In this document: positions 24,660-33,631 of the stretch, piece after piece
Layout: the number at the start of each line of letters is the position of its first letter
How positions within the stretch are numbered: the first letter of the stretch is position 1
NCBI RefSeq assembly: GCF_042684645.1
Contig: NZ_JBHULV010000046.1
Span: 62,001-126,000 of the forward strand
DNA: 64,000 nucleotides
Direction: 5' to 3'
Origin: Pseudopedobacter alpinus
Lineage (GTDB): Bacteria > Bacteroidota > Bacteroidia > Sphingobacteriales > Sphingobacteriaceae
Program-made: the position numbers and the translations under genes
Notes under the pieces: generated by a model
The model's input: the letters and a program-made list of their open reading frames with translations, nothing else
Database searches by the model: none
Told to the model about the DNA's origin: nothing

Positions 24660-27114
24660 ATTCCTGCATTTGTAGATGCTTCATTACAGCCCTAATTTCT
24701 CCGTAAGATATTTCGTTTCCTAAAGCTTCTTTTGTTTGGTTGATAGCGTTTGGGTTATGCTCAGCAATATAATCTGTAATTAAATCTATTTTTGTTTTAT
24801 CCATAAAATCAAAAATAGAAATCTCTCCACTTTCTATGTAATGCGTTAAGTGAGTTTCAATTGTTGAAGCTACAAAACCTCTCTGTATTGCTATTTCTGC
24901 TACTGTTTTACCTTCTTTAAACAAATTTAAACTTACTCTTTTTGTATCTGTTTTGTTGCTTACATCTGCACTCAGTAAACTTTGTAATGGGGCTTGCTTA
25001 ATATCGTTGCTTTGGCAATAATCAGCAATCATGGTCAATATTTCGTTACCGTATTGTTTTACTTTTATTTTACCAATGCCTTTAATACTTTCTAATTCTT
25101 CAAAGTTAGATGGCAGTTTGTTAGCCAAATCTGTTAATACTTTTTGTGGTAAAATTTGGTAAACTGGTACGCCATTATCACTTGCTAGCTCATCTCTCCA
25201 CTTTTTAATAACCTGAAAAAGAGAACCATTTTTTACTCCAGCTGGCGCCACTGTTACTCTTTGTTTAGGTGTTATGTTTGCCTCTGCTTTTTTCGTATTA
25301 TTAAAATCAATTTCGGCATTAGCTTTAGTTTTTAAATACGATAATGTTTTAAATCCATCGCTACATAATTTTAAAGCGCTTTGTTTAATAAATATTTCCT
25401 TATTTAAGTTTTCTAAGTCTTCTTCAATTTGTTTCTTAACCGATTTGTTATCAGCATCAAAAGTAAGTTCTTTATAGGCTTGGCTTATGGTTTCTAATTG
25501 CTCCGAAAAATAGTTACAACCCTTTTTTATACGTTCTTGTAGATCGTCATTTTCTTCTGGTAACACATTGTTTTGCAATTGAGCATGAATTTGACGTTTA
25601 AACTTTTCAGCAACATCATATATTTTTGTATCGCCTAATTCTCTAATTTTATTAATATCATCTAAAAAGCCATCATTAATGGTTTGATGGTTTTCTTCTG
25701 CATGTTTTTTTATTAAAAATAATGCTCCTTTTAAGGTTTTAAAATCAAATAAATCGTACAATAAATTTTGTTGAAATACAATTTTAGACTGCGTAAGATG
25801 ATTTTTATCTGGTGCATTTTCTTCTGCATTTCTGGTGTAATTTGCAACTGTACCGTCGGTTTTTACACTATTGAAACTAATAGGGGAGTGCAATACCAAA
25901 CCTTCAAAAGTTTTGCATCGGCTTAAAGCCACATAAACTTGTCCATGAGCAAAAGCTGCGTTTGCATCAATAATAGCTTTTTCAAAGGTTAAACCTTGAC
26001 TTTTATGTATGGTTATTGCCCAAGCTAATTTTAAAGGGAACTGAGAAAAAGTACCAATTATATTTTCTTCAATTTCTTTGGTTGAAGTATTAAGTTCATA
26101 CTTAAAGTTTTGCCATTCTGTTTTATTAACTACCAATTCTTGGTAATCTCCGGGGCATTTTACAAAAATTGTTTCTTCCTTAATTTTTGTTATCGTCCCT
26201 ATTTTTCCGTTGAAATAAAGTTTTTCTCTTGATACATCATTTTTAACAAACATTACTTGAGCACCAACTTTAAATGTTAATTCAAAAGCGTTAGGGTAAG
26301 AAAACTCGGGGAAATCTCCATTAACATCAGCTGTAAATTTATAAGCTTTACTTTTTAGCTTTTCTAATTTAACCTCATTAATTTGATTTGCCGAATAGTT
26401 GTGAGAACTTAAAGTAATATAACCTTCATCTTCATGAGGATTAAAGTTTGGGATGTATCTTGAATTTAACTTTGCTAAAGTTTCAGCATCAATTTTATTT
26501 TCCCTCACTGCGTTTAATATTCCAATAAAAAAATCGTCAGATTGGCGGTAGATGTGTTTTAGCTCAATATTTATTGGAAAAGTTTGTTTTAAAGCATTGC
26601 TGTTAAAAAAATAAATGTTGCTGTAAAAATCTTTTAGCAAAGCCCACTCATCGTCTTTTACCACTGGCGAAAGTTGGTGCAAATCGCCAATCATTAATAG
26701 TTGCACACCACCAAAAGGTTTAGTACGGTCTCTGTATCGGCGTAAAACTTCATCAATACTGTCTAAAGTATCAGCCCTAACCATACTAATTTCATCAATC
26801 ACTAATAAATCTAAGCTCTTAATCAGGTTTATTTTATCGCGGTTCATTTTGCGATTTTGATTGTTCTTTTCTGACTGACCTGGTACAAAAGGACCAAATG
26901 GTAATTGAAAAAAGGAATGAATGGTACTACCGCCAGCATTAATTGCAGCTACGCCAGTTGGTGCAACAACTACCATTCTTTTTGGGCAGGTTTTTTTTAA
27001 TTGATGTAAAAATGTGGTTTTCCCTGTTCCTGCTTTTCCCGTTAAAAAGATGTTTCTATCTGTATTTTGTACAAATTCTGAAGCTAATTCTAATTGCGGG
27101 TTTTTGCTTAACAT
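24658..27114 (-). CDS. Pif1-like superfamily 1 helicase with HRDC and HTH tail
   Basis: An 818-residue helicase with Walker A LTGKAGTGKTTFLH (residues 24-37), Walker B LLVIDEISMVR (~113) and helicase motifs AITIHKSQGLTFEKAIID and VYVALSRCKTFEGL. This is the Pif1/RecD-like layout. Residues ~640-700 contain an HRDC domain (LPSNFEELESIKGIGKIKVKQ), and the C-terminus has an RQC-like winged helix (AEIAIQRGFVASTIETHL). The same domain order is common in Bacteroidota, where it is thought to act in replication and recombination at structured DNA. It is convergent with the desaturase gene. Confidence 0.9.
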   Translation of the reverse strand: MLSKNPQLELASEFVQNTDRNIFLTGKAGTGKTTFLHQLKKTCPKRMVVVAPTGVAAINAGGSTIHSFFQLPFGPFVPGQSEKNNQNRKMNRDKINLIKSLDLLVIDEISMVRADTLDSIDEVLRRYRDRTKPFGGVQLLMIGDLHQLSPVVKDDEWALLKDFYSNIYFFNSNALKQTFPINIELKHIYRQSDDFFIGILNAVRENKIDAETLAKLNSRYIPNFNPHEDEGYITLSSHNYSANQINEVKLEKLKSKAYKFTADVNGDFPEFSYPNAFELTFKVGAQVMFVKNDVSREKLYFNGKIGTITKIKEETIFVKCPGDYQELVVNKTEWQNFKYELNTSTKEIEENIIGTFSQFPLKLAWAITIHKSQGLTFEKAIIDANAAFAHGQVYVALSRCKTFEGLVLHSPISFNSVKTDGTVANYTRNAEENAPDKNHLTQSKIVFQQNLLYDLFDFKTLKGALFLIKKHAEENHQTINDGFLDDINKIRELGDTKIYDVAEKFKRQIHAQLQNNVLPEENDDLQERIKKGCNYFSEQLETISQAYKELTFDADNKSVKKQIEEDLENLNKEIFIKQSALKLCSDGFKTLSYLKTKANAEIDFNNTKKAEANITPKQRVTVAPAGVKNGSLFQVIKKWRDELASDNGVPVYQILPQKVLTDLANKLPSNFEELESIKGIGKIKVKQYGNEILTMIADYCQSNDIKQAPLQSLLSADVSNKTDTKRVSLNLFKEGKTVAEIAIQRGFVASTIETHLTHYIESGEISIFDFMDKTKIDLITDYIAEHNPNAINQTKEALGNEISYGEIRAVMKHLQMQE

Positions 27115-27144
27115 TTTCTAAATATTGATAGATGGAATACAAAA

Positions 27145-28467
27145 TTAGTATATTTTTTTTAAGGGTAATTTCTTAAAGCAAACTTCGTAAGCTATAAATC
27201 CGAAAAGTAAAATATATTCTATAATCACTAAGAGCAAACTTTCTTGATAAGGTATTGTATGATAGGTATAATAGCTTAAACAAATAAGTACAGACCATAA
27301 AATTGCAAAACGCCATTTTACAAAAGGAGTTAAGGTAATTAAAAATAAAATATACCAAGGATGCACAATTGCGCCACAAATGGTATAAGTAAATAGCATC
27401 CAAAATGCGCTAACCAATATGTTTTCGGTTTTTAAATAGCTAATTAAAAAACCAATTAGGGTTAAAGTAATTAATATTTTACTGGTGTAAGCGATTGGGT
27501 TATAGCCTAAAAGGCTCCAGCCAACTTGTTTAAATACCTGATAAATGCTGCCATTAAACTCGAATTTACCATAATATAATTGAATACTTGATACGAAATT
27601 TTGAGCAAGATTTATGTTATAAATGAGCGGTAAAAATAAGGTAAGTATTACCACCAAACATATTAAGCCAGCATATATAGATTTTTTAAAGCCTATTTGT
27701 TTAATAAATAATGGTAAAAATATAAGCGGTAATAGTTTTGCACAAACAGCAAAAGCTAAGGCAATTGCAGCTAAAATCCACCTGTTTTGTAGTAAAAACC
27801 AAAAGCTTAATAAACTAAAAAATATCATTACAGCTTCAAAATGTAAATTACCTGCAAACTCAATAATTACCAAAGGGTTTAGCGCATAAATAAAAAGCAG
27901 CTTTGGGTTTTTGTTATAAAATGCTAAAAGTTTTTTGATGATTATCAGATTACCAATGTCAAAAGCTATAATTATTAATCGTAATATAATTATTGAAGCT
28001 ACTAAATTGCCTTTTCCGGGTATAGCGCTTACCGAAAAAGCCAATTGATTTATTGGCGGATAAACAGAATAATATACAGGCGAGTTCATCTTTTCAAAAA
28101 GTGAAACATCTAACCAAGTGTAATTATTATTTATCAGTTCAGTAGGGGTAAAGGCAAAAGGGTTTATACCATTTAATAATTGGCTACCATCCCATATAAA
28201 CCGGTAAATGTCATCGCTCAAAAGCGGAAAAGAAAACAGAAATACAAACCTTAATGCTAAAGCAAGTTTAAAGTTATAATCGTTTAAAAAGGTGTTGTTG
28301 TATTTTTTCAATATGATAAAGTACAATGTAAAACAAACTGCTAGAGCCGCCCATATTGCTATAATATTTGTTCTATCGTCAATAAAATAACCAAATGCTA
28401 AGTAAGCTAAAACTAAACTTGTAACAGTTGCAGCATATTTTATTTGTTTAGTTTTTAAGTTATTCAT
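27145..28467 (-). CDS. GT87-like polyprenol-dependent membrane glycosyltransferase
   Basis: A 440-residue integral inner-membrane protein with around 10-12 membrane segments. It has FPLLSDDIYRFIWDGSQLLNGINPF after the second or third helix (the acidic loop of GT-C mannosyltransferases), YPPINQLAFS and HPWYILFL. These are features of DUF2029/GT87 and related alpha-mannosyltransferases that use lipid-linked sugar donors on the periplasmic side. It is transcribed divergently from the pectin locus and may be unrelated to it. The sugar and acceptor are unknown. Confidence 0.75.
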   Translation of the reverse strand: MNNLKTKQIKYAATVTSLVLAYLAFGYFIDDRTNIIAIWAALAVCFTLYFIILKKYNNTFLNDYNFKLALALRFVFLFSFPLLSDDIYRFIWDGSQLLNGINPFAFTPTELINNNYTWLDVSLFEKMNSPVYYSVYPPINQLAFSVSAIPGKGNLVASIIILRLIIIAFDIGNLIIIKKLLAFYNKNPKLLFIYALNPLVIIEFAGNLHFEAVMIFFSLLSFWFLLQNRWILAAIALAFAVCAKLLPLIFLPLFIKQIGFKKSIYAGLICLVVILTLFLPLIYNINLAQNFVSSIQLYYGKFEFNGSIYQVFKQVGWSLLGYNPIAYTSKILITLTLIGFLISYLKTENILVSAFWMLFTYTICGAIVHPWYILFLITLTPFVKWRFAILWSVLICLSYYTYHTIPYQESLLLVIIEYILLFGFIAYEVCFKKLPLKKIY

Positions 28468-28666
28468 TATTTATGTAAAGTAACTAAATGCAATTATAAA
28501 ACGCATTCATTATCTATTAATAAATTGTTTCACAGAATTTATTTCTATTTTTAGGCTTAATAATACTTTATGCAAAAATGTGTCAGTTAAAAGGTTTTTA
28601 AAGCTTTAAATATCAATTAAATAGATAAAATTTTTCAAAATAATTCAAAATCCTAAATAGAACTAT

Positions 28667-29827
28667 ATGAAATTCCCCAAAAATATTGCCTCCATTGCGT
28701 TTATATGTTTGTTAATAAATGCAACATTTATTTCTTGTAGTTCCATAAAAAATTTAGATCAGCCTATTACAGTTACAGTGGAAAATTCTTCAAAATTGAA
28801 TAAAACTGCAGAAACTATAGAAATTGATTGGAAGCGATTATCAAAACTTAAAGATTTAAATTTTAATGAAATTATAGTAAAAGAGGAGAGTAGCGGCAAA
28901 GAAATTCCTTCTCAAATCATCTATAACGGAGAAAAAAATCCTCAATCTATTATTTTTCAAACCAATATTAATGCACAAAGCAGCCAAAAGTTTTTAATTA
29001 CAAAAGGTACGCCTGCTAAATATGAAACTAAAGTTTACGGTCGGCAAGTACCAGAAAGATTTGATGATTTTGCTTGGGAAAATGATAAAGTAGCTTTTAG
29101 GATGTATGGCGAAGCTTTAGAAGGTAAGGCTGGTATGGCAAAAGGGATTGATTTTTGGGCAAAAAGAACATCAGGTTTAGTAATTAATAAATGGTATAAA
29201 TCTGATAATTACCATAAAGATAATGGCGAAGGAGTAGATGCATATCACGTGGGCATAACCTTAGGAGCTGGTAATGCATCGCCAATTGTTGGTAACGAAA
29301 TAATTTATCCTATTAACTATTCTGAATATGAAATTTTAGATAACGGCCCAATAAGGTTCAGTTTTAAATTGAGTTATAAACCATATTTAGTGAATGGAAA
29401 AAATGTAACAGAAACCAAAACTATTTCGTTAGATGCTGGCAGTCAATTAAATAAAGTTGTAAATAATTATGTTACTGATGGGGCATTGCAAATTGCAGCT
29501 GGGGTTACAAAACATAAGAATAACGGCGTAAAAAAAATGGATAAAGCTGCAAATTATGTAGCCTATTGGGACCAAGCAGACGGAGGAACTGTAAACGGAT
29601 TTATGGGAGTGGGAGTGGTGTATCCTTTATCAAATGTAAAAGAAACAAAAGAATCTGACCAACATGTTTTTATGGTTGTAGAACCTGATAAAAATAAAAA
29701 TGTGAGTTATTACCAAGGTGGTGGATGGAGCAAAAGCGGGAATTTTGAAAAACCAGAAGCCTGGTTTAGTTATTTAGAAAACTTTAGTGAAAACTTAAAA
29801 AATCCTTTAACTGTAAAAGTAGATTAA
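28667..29827 (+). CDS. DUF4861 lipoprotein of pectin loci
   Basis: A 386-residue lipoprotein (Cys24 in TFISCSSIKN) matching DUF4861: ITVTVENSSKLNKTAETIEIDW, PSQIIYNGEKNPQSIIFQ, VPERFDDFAWENDKVAFRMYG and SYYQGGGWSKSGNF. The family regularly appears in Bacteroidota loci for pectin and other uronic-acid polymers. Its activity is not established to my knowledge, and the fold is likely a beta-sandwich hydrolase. The oxidoreductase gene follows 8 bases later in one operon. I take this gene as the left end of the pectin locus. Confidence 0.82.
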   Translation: MKFPKNIASIAFICLLINATFISCSSIKNLDQPITVTVENSSKLNKTAETIEIDWKRLSKLKDLNFNEIIVKEESSGKEIPSQIIYNGEKNPQSIIFQTNINAQSSQKFLITKGTPAKYETKVYGRQVPERFDDFAWENDKVAFRMYGEALEGKAGMAKGIDFWAKRTSGLVINKWYKSDNYHKDNGEGVDAYHVGITLGAGNASPIVGNEIIYPINYSEYEILDNGPIRFSFKLSYKPYLVNGKNVTETKTISLDAGSQLNKVVNNYVTDGALQIAAGVTKHKNNGVKKMDKAANYVAYWDQADGGTVNGFMGVGVVYPLSNVKETKESDQHVFMVVEPDKNKNVSYYQGGGWSKSGNFEKPEAWFSYLENFSENLKNPLTVKVD

Positions 29828-29835
29828 TTATAACG

Positions 29836-30834
29836 ATGAGTAAAAGCGTTAAGTGGGGAGTTTTAAGTACAGCTAATATTGCCTTAAACCATGTTATTCC
29901 TGCAATTAATTTAAGTAATAACGGTAAAGTTGCAGCCATTGCCTCTTCTAATACAGAAAAAGTAAATAAAATAGCTGCCGAATTTAATATTCCGAAAGTT
30001 TATAATAATTACGAAGATTTGTTTTTAGACGATGAAATTGATGCTATTTACAACCCATTACCAAATAATTTACATTTAGAGTATACTTTAAAAGCTTTAA
30101 AAAAAGGGAAGCACATACTTTGCGAAAAACCAATTGGCTTAAATGCTAAAGAAGCTGCTGAGTTAAATGCCTACGTTAAAGATTTCCCTAACTTAAAGTT
30201 AATGGAAGGTTTTATGTATAAATTTCATCCGCAATGGTTAGCTGTTAAAGAAATTATAAAAAAGGGAGATATTGGCAACGTAAAAGCAATTCATACCTTG
30301 TTTTCTTATTACAATGCTGATGGTAATAATATTAGAAACAGGAAAGAAGCAGGTGGCGGTGCTTTAATGGATATTGGTTGTTACTGCATTTCTTACCCAA
30401 GATTTATTTTAGATAAAGAACCTATTAGTGTTTTTGCTTCAATTGCACATGATGTTGTTTTTGAAACTGACTTTTTAACCTCTGGTATTTTAAACTTCGA
30501 TAACCAAGTTGTAGCTACCTTTTCTTGTACTACTCAAGCTTATCGTTACCAACGCTGTCATGTTTTAGGCGATAAAGGGCATATTGAAATTGAAGTTCCT
30601 TGTAATGCACCAACCAGTGGCGAATGCAAAATTATTTTAAATAATGATGCTGGTAAAAAGGAAATGATATTTAATGCCAATCAATATCAGTTACAATGTG
30701 AAGCTTTTGCTGATGCTATTTTAAATGATGAAAAAGTACCGTTTACCCTAAACGATGCCGAAAACAATATGAAAGTAATAGATGCTTTGCTTAAAAGTGC
30801 CAAATCCCAGTCATTAATTAATACCGAAATTTAA
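29836..30834 (+). CDS. Gfo/Idh/MocA family oxidoreductase
   Basis: A 332-residue cytoplasmic NAD(P)-dependent dehydrogenase. The N-terminal Rossmann domain has GVLSTANIA at residues 8-16, and the catalytic Lys98 is in LCEKPIGLN. The substrate-binding sheet begins at ~125 (LMEGFMYKFHPQW) and includes GGGALMDIGCYCISYPRF. It resembles glucose-fructose oxidoreductase and 1,5-anhydrofructose or xylose dehydrogenases. In this locus it may act on a pectin-derived sugar or uronate, but the substrate cannot be read from sequence. Confidence 0.87.
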   Translation: MSKSVKWGVLSTANIALNHVIPAINLSNNGKVAAIASSNTEKVNKIAAEFNIPKVYNNYEDLFLDDEIDAIYNPLPNNLHLEYTLKALKKGKHILCEKPIGLNAKEAAELNAYVKDFPNLKLMEGFMYKFHPQWLAVKEIIKKGDIGNVKAIHTLFSYYNADGNNIRNRKEAGGGALMDIGCYCISYPRFILDKEPISVFASIAHDVVFETDFLTSGILNFDNQVVATFSCTTQAYRYQRCHVLGDKGHIEIEVPCNAPTSGECKIILNNDAGKKEMIFNANQYQLQCEAFADAILNDEKVPFTLNDAENNMKVIDALLKSAKSQSLINTEI

Positions 30835-30904
30835 AATTCGCAATTCAAATATTTAACGGAAAGGCTTTTTTATGTTTTTACGTATATAGCTTGTTTAAAA
30901 TTAT

Positions 30905-30938
30905 AAAAAAGTGGAAATGTACTCTTTCCACTTTTTTT
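30905..30938 (+). terminator. Terminator after the oxidoreductase gene
   Basis: AAAAAAGTGGAAA and TTTCCACTTTTTT pair perfectly with a 7-base loop and end in T residues. It closes the DUF4861-oxidoreductase operon. Confidence 0.85.
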
Positions 30939-31053
30939 ATGAAACGGCGGACTGCATTATTCTAAAATCATTAAATAAAAACGCCTTAAATTCTATATTT
31001 TTTATAAAAGCAATTAAGTTCTTTATTTAAAATAGTCTCCTTTTTTTATTTCC

Positions 31054-31069
31054 CGGCAACGTTTGCACA
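31054..31069 (+). promoter_or_regulatory. LacI-type operator candidate, copy A, upstream of GH43
   Basis: CGGCAACGTTTGCACA shares the core GCAWCGWTTGCACA with copies at 49002, 61798 and 63115. The near-palindromic centre with CG in the middle is the usual build of LacI-family operators. It lies ~110 bases before the GH43 start, in a 340-base gene-free stretch that otherwise holds only the terminator at 30905 and AT-rich leader. Confidence 0.6.
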
Positions 31070-31177
31070 GATTAAACCGGTGCTTTTCTTCATATTGTTT
31101 AACTTAATAGCTAAAATTGCTATTACAGTAACCCAGTTATATTCCTTCAAAAAGGAATTCCTAATTAAAAATTATAT

Positions 31178-32821
31178 ATGAAAAGTTATTTTTTAGCGCC
31201 TATTTGTTTGCTAAGTTTATCAATTGCTCAAGCTCAAGAAAGTAAGCCGTCAGAATCAAATTATATTTCTAAAGTTTGGGTTTCTGATTTAGGTAATGGT
31301 AATTACAAAAATCCGGTTTTAAATGCAGATTACTCTGATCCGGATGCAATAAGAGTGGGCGAGGATTATTATATGGTATCTTCCAGTTTTAATCATGTGC
31401 CAGGTTTGCCAATTTTACATTCAAAAGATTTGATTAATTGGACAATACTTACTCATGTATTGCAAAAGCAAATTCCAGAAGAAGTTTTTAACAAAGTACA
31501 ACACGGTAACGGAGTTTGGGCACCGTCTATACGTTATCATAATAACGAGTTTTACATTTATTACCCTGATCCAGATTTTGGAATATATCTTACCAGAGCT
31601 AAAAATGCAAAAGGACCATGGTCTGCACCTGAGCTAGTTTATGCTGGTAAGGGAATAATTGATCCTTGCCCATTATGGGACGAAAATGGAAAAACTTACT
31701 TAGTTCATGCTTATGCAGGAAGTAGGGCAGGTATAAAAAGTGTAATTGCTATTGCACCAATGAACTTAGAAGGTACAAAAGTTACCGGTGAAAGTATTAT
31801 TGTTTACGATGGACATGAAACCGACCCAACCATTGAGGGCCCAAAATTTTATAAACGAAACGGATATTACTACATTTTTGCACCTGCGGGCGGGGTGCCA
31901 ACCGGATGGCAATTAATTTTAAGGTCAAAAAATGTTTATGGCCCTTATGAGCGTAAAAATGTAATGGATCAAGGGAAATCATCTGTAAATGGGCCTCACC
32001 AAGGTGCTTGGGTGGACACGCAAACTGGTGAGGATTGGTTTTTTCACTTTCAAGATAAAGAAGCTTATGGTAGGGTAATGCATTTACAACCTATGAAATG
32101 GGTAAAAGACTGGCCTGTAATAGGTTTAGATAAAGATGACGACGGTAGAGGAGAACCTGTTTTGGAATACAAAAAACCAAATGTTGGCAAAAAGTGGCCA
32201 ATGGTTACGCCAGCAGAATCAGATGAGTTTGAATCTCCAATATTAGGAAATCAATGGCAATGGCAAGCAAACCCTAACGGAACTTGGGCAATGCCAAGTA
32301 ACCATGGCAGTTTAAGATTATATACCAAGCAAGTTCCACAAGAAGCTAAAAACTTATGGGATGTGCCTAATATTTTAGGACAAAAATTCCCAGCAGATGA
32401 ATTTATGGTTACCACCAAACTAACTTTTACCCCAAATGAAAAATTAGAGAATGAGCGTGTTGGTTTGGTAATTTTAGGTCAGGATTATAGCACACTTTCT
32501 ATTAAAAGTAAAGCAGATGGCTTATACCTAAATTATGGAGTTTGCGAAGGCGCAGTAAAAGGTAAAGAAGAAAAAGAAACGGCTTTATTAAAGCTAAAAA
32601 CAAATGCTATTTACGTTCGTGTAAAAGTAAGTGAAGGCGCAAAATGTAATTGGTTTTATAGTTTTGATAATAAAAACTTTGTTGATGCCGGAACCACTTT
32701 TACTGCAACACCCGGAAAATGGGTTGGTGCAAAAATTGGCTTGTATGCAGTTAGACAAACTCAAATTAACGACTCGGGATATGTAGATGTTGATTGGTTT
32801 AGGGTAGAACCTTTAAAATAA
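31178..32821 (+). CDS. GH43 arabinofuranosidase/xylosidase, secreted
   Basis: A 547-residue exported protein (signal ending SIAQAQ). The five-blade propeller shows the GH43 triad: base Asp54 in YSDPDAIRV, pKa modulator Asp162 in GIIDPCPLW and acid Glu220 in DPTIEGPKFYKRNGYYY. From ~350 a second beta-sandwich domain follows (ESPILGNQWQWQANPNGTWA), the C-terminal module common in GH43 subfamily 12-like enzymes. In a pectin locus it most likely trims arabinose or xylose side chains of rhamnogalacturonan-I. The CE12 gene begins 5 bases downstream. A putative LacI-type operator lies in front. Confidence 0.9.
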   Translation: MKSYFLAPICLLSLSIAQAQESKPSESNYISKVWVSDLGNGNYKNPVLNADYSDPDAIRVGEDYYMVSSSFNHVPGLPILHSKDLINWTILTHVLQKQIPEEVFNKVQHGNGVWAPSIRYHNNEFYIYYPDPDFGIYLTRAKNAKGPWSAPELVYAGKGIIDPCPLWDENGKTYLVHAYAGSRAGIKSVIAIAPMNLEGTKVTGESIIVYDGHETDPTIEGPKFYKRNGYYYIFAPAGGVPTGWQLILRSKNVYGPYERKNVMDQGKSSVNGPHQGAWVDTQTGEDWFFHFQDKEAYGRVMHLQPMKWVKDWPVIGLDKDDDGRGEPVLEYKKPNVGKKWPMVTPAESDEFESPILGNQWQWQANPNGTWAMPSNHGSLRLYTKQVPQEAKNLWDVPNILGQKFPADEFMVTTKLTFTPNEKLENERVGLVILGQDYSTLSIKSKADGLYLNYGVCEGAVKGKEEKETALLKLKTNAIYVRVKVSEGAKCNWFYSFDNKNFVDAGTTFTATPGKWVGAKIGLYAVRQTQINDSGYVDVDWFRVEPLK

Positions 32822-32826
32822 TCAAA

Positions 32827-33600
32827 TTGAAACAAATTAAATTTTTAACAATCCCGGCATTAATTCTTTTTGCATCATTTACAATTTTTAAAAAGAAAAT
32901 TGCAACGGTTTACCTTATCGGCGATTCAACTGTGGCAGATTATTCTTTGGAAAACGATTATCAATCAAAAAGATTTCCGCAGGTAGGATGGGGTCAGGTT
33001 TTTCAACCACTTTTGTTAAAAGATAGTTTATACAAACTTAGAAATATAACGAAAGCCGACAGCATAAAAGTAGATGACAGAGCAAAAGGTGGCAGAAGTA
33101 CCCGTACTTTTTTTGAGGAAGGGAAATGGTCTGCTGTTTACAAAAGCCTAAAGAAAGGTGATATTGTAATGATACAATTTGGACACAATGATGCATCTAA
33201 AGATAAACCAGAACGCTTTGTTGATATTCCCGGTTATAAAGAATTTTTACGTTTGTATGTTAGCCAGACCAGAGATAAAGGAGCTTTACCAATTTTATTA
33301 ACGCCAGTTGCAAGAAATTATCCTTGGGAAAACGGAAAACTTAGCAATGTTCACGGAGAATATCCACAAGCAGTAAAAGAAGTTGCAAAAGAATTAAACG
33401 TAAAACTGGTTGATTTAAATGAGCTTTCTATGATTTTCTTTTCATCTAAAGGAGAAGAATATGTGAGTAATAAATATTTTATGAATTTAGATTCTGGAGA
33501 ATATGATGCTTATCCAAATGGGCAAAAAGACAATACACACTTTCAAACAGAAGGAGGTGTTGAAGTTGCTAAATTAGTTTATAATGCAATGAAAGATTGA
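32827..33600 (+). CDS. CE12 rhamnogalacturonan acetylesterase, SGNH hydrolase
   Basis: A 257-residue SGNH/GDSL esterase with an N-terminal signal or anchor. The nucleophile is Ser34 in YLIGDSTVADYS, block III is FGHNDASKD and the Asp235/His238 pair is in KDNTHFQTEGG. This is the CE12 pattern, enzymes that remove acetyl groups from rhamnogalacturonan-I galacturonate. The start appears to be TTG 32827, six bases after the GH43 stop, since no ATG precedes the first strand. It is paralogous to the gene at 58732. Confidence 0.9.
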   Translation: MKQIKFLTIPALILFASFTIFKKKIATVYLIGDSTVADYSLENDYQSKRFPQVGWGQVFQPLLLKDSLYKLRNITKADSIKVDDRAKGGRSTRTFFEEGKWSAVYKSLKKGDIVMIQFGHNDASKDKPERFVDIPGYKEFLRLYVSQTRDKGALPILLTPVARNYPWENGKLSNVHGEYPQAVKEVAKELNVKLVDLNELSMIFFSSKGEEYVSNKYFMNLDSGEYDAYPNGQKDNTHFQTEGGVEVAKLVYNAMKD

Positions 33601-33631
33601 CATCTCTTTTCAAACTAAATAAGAAACTTTA

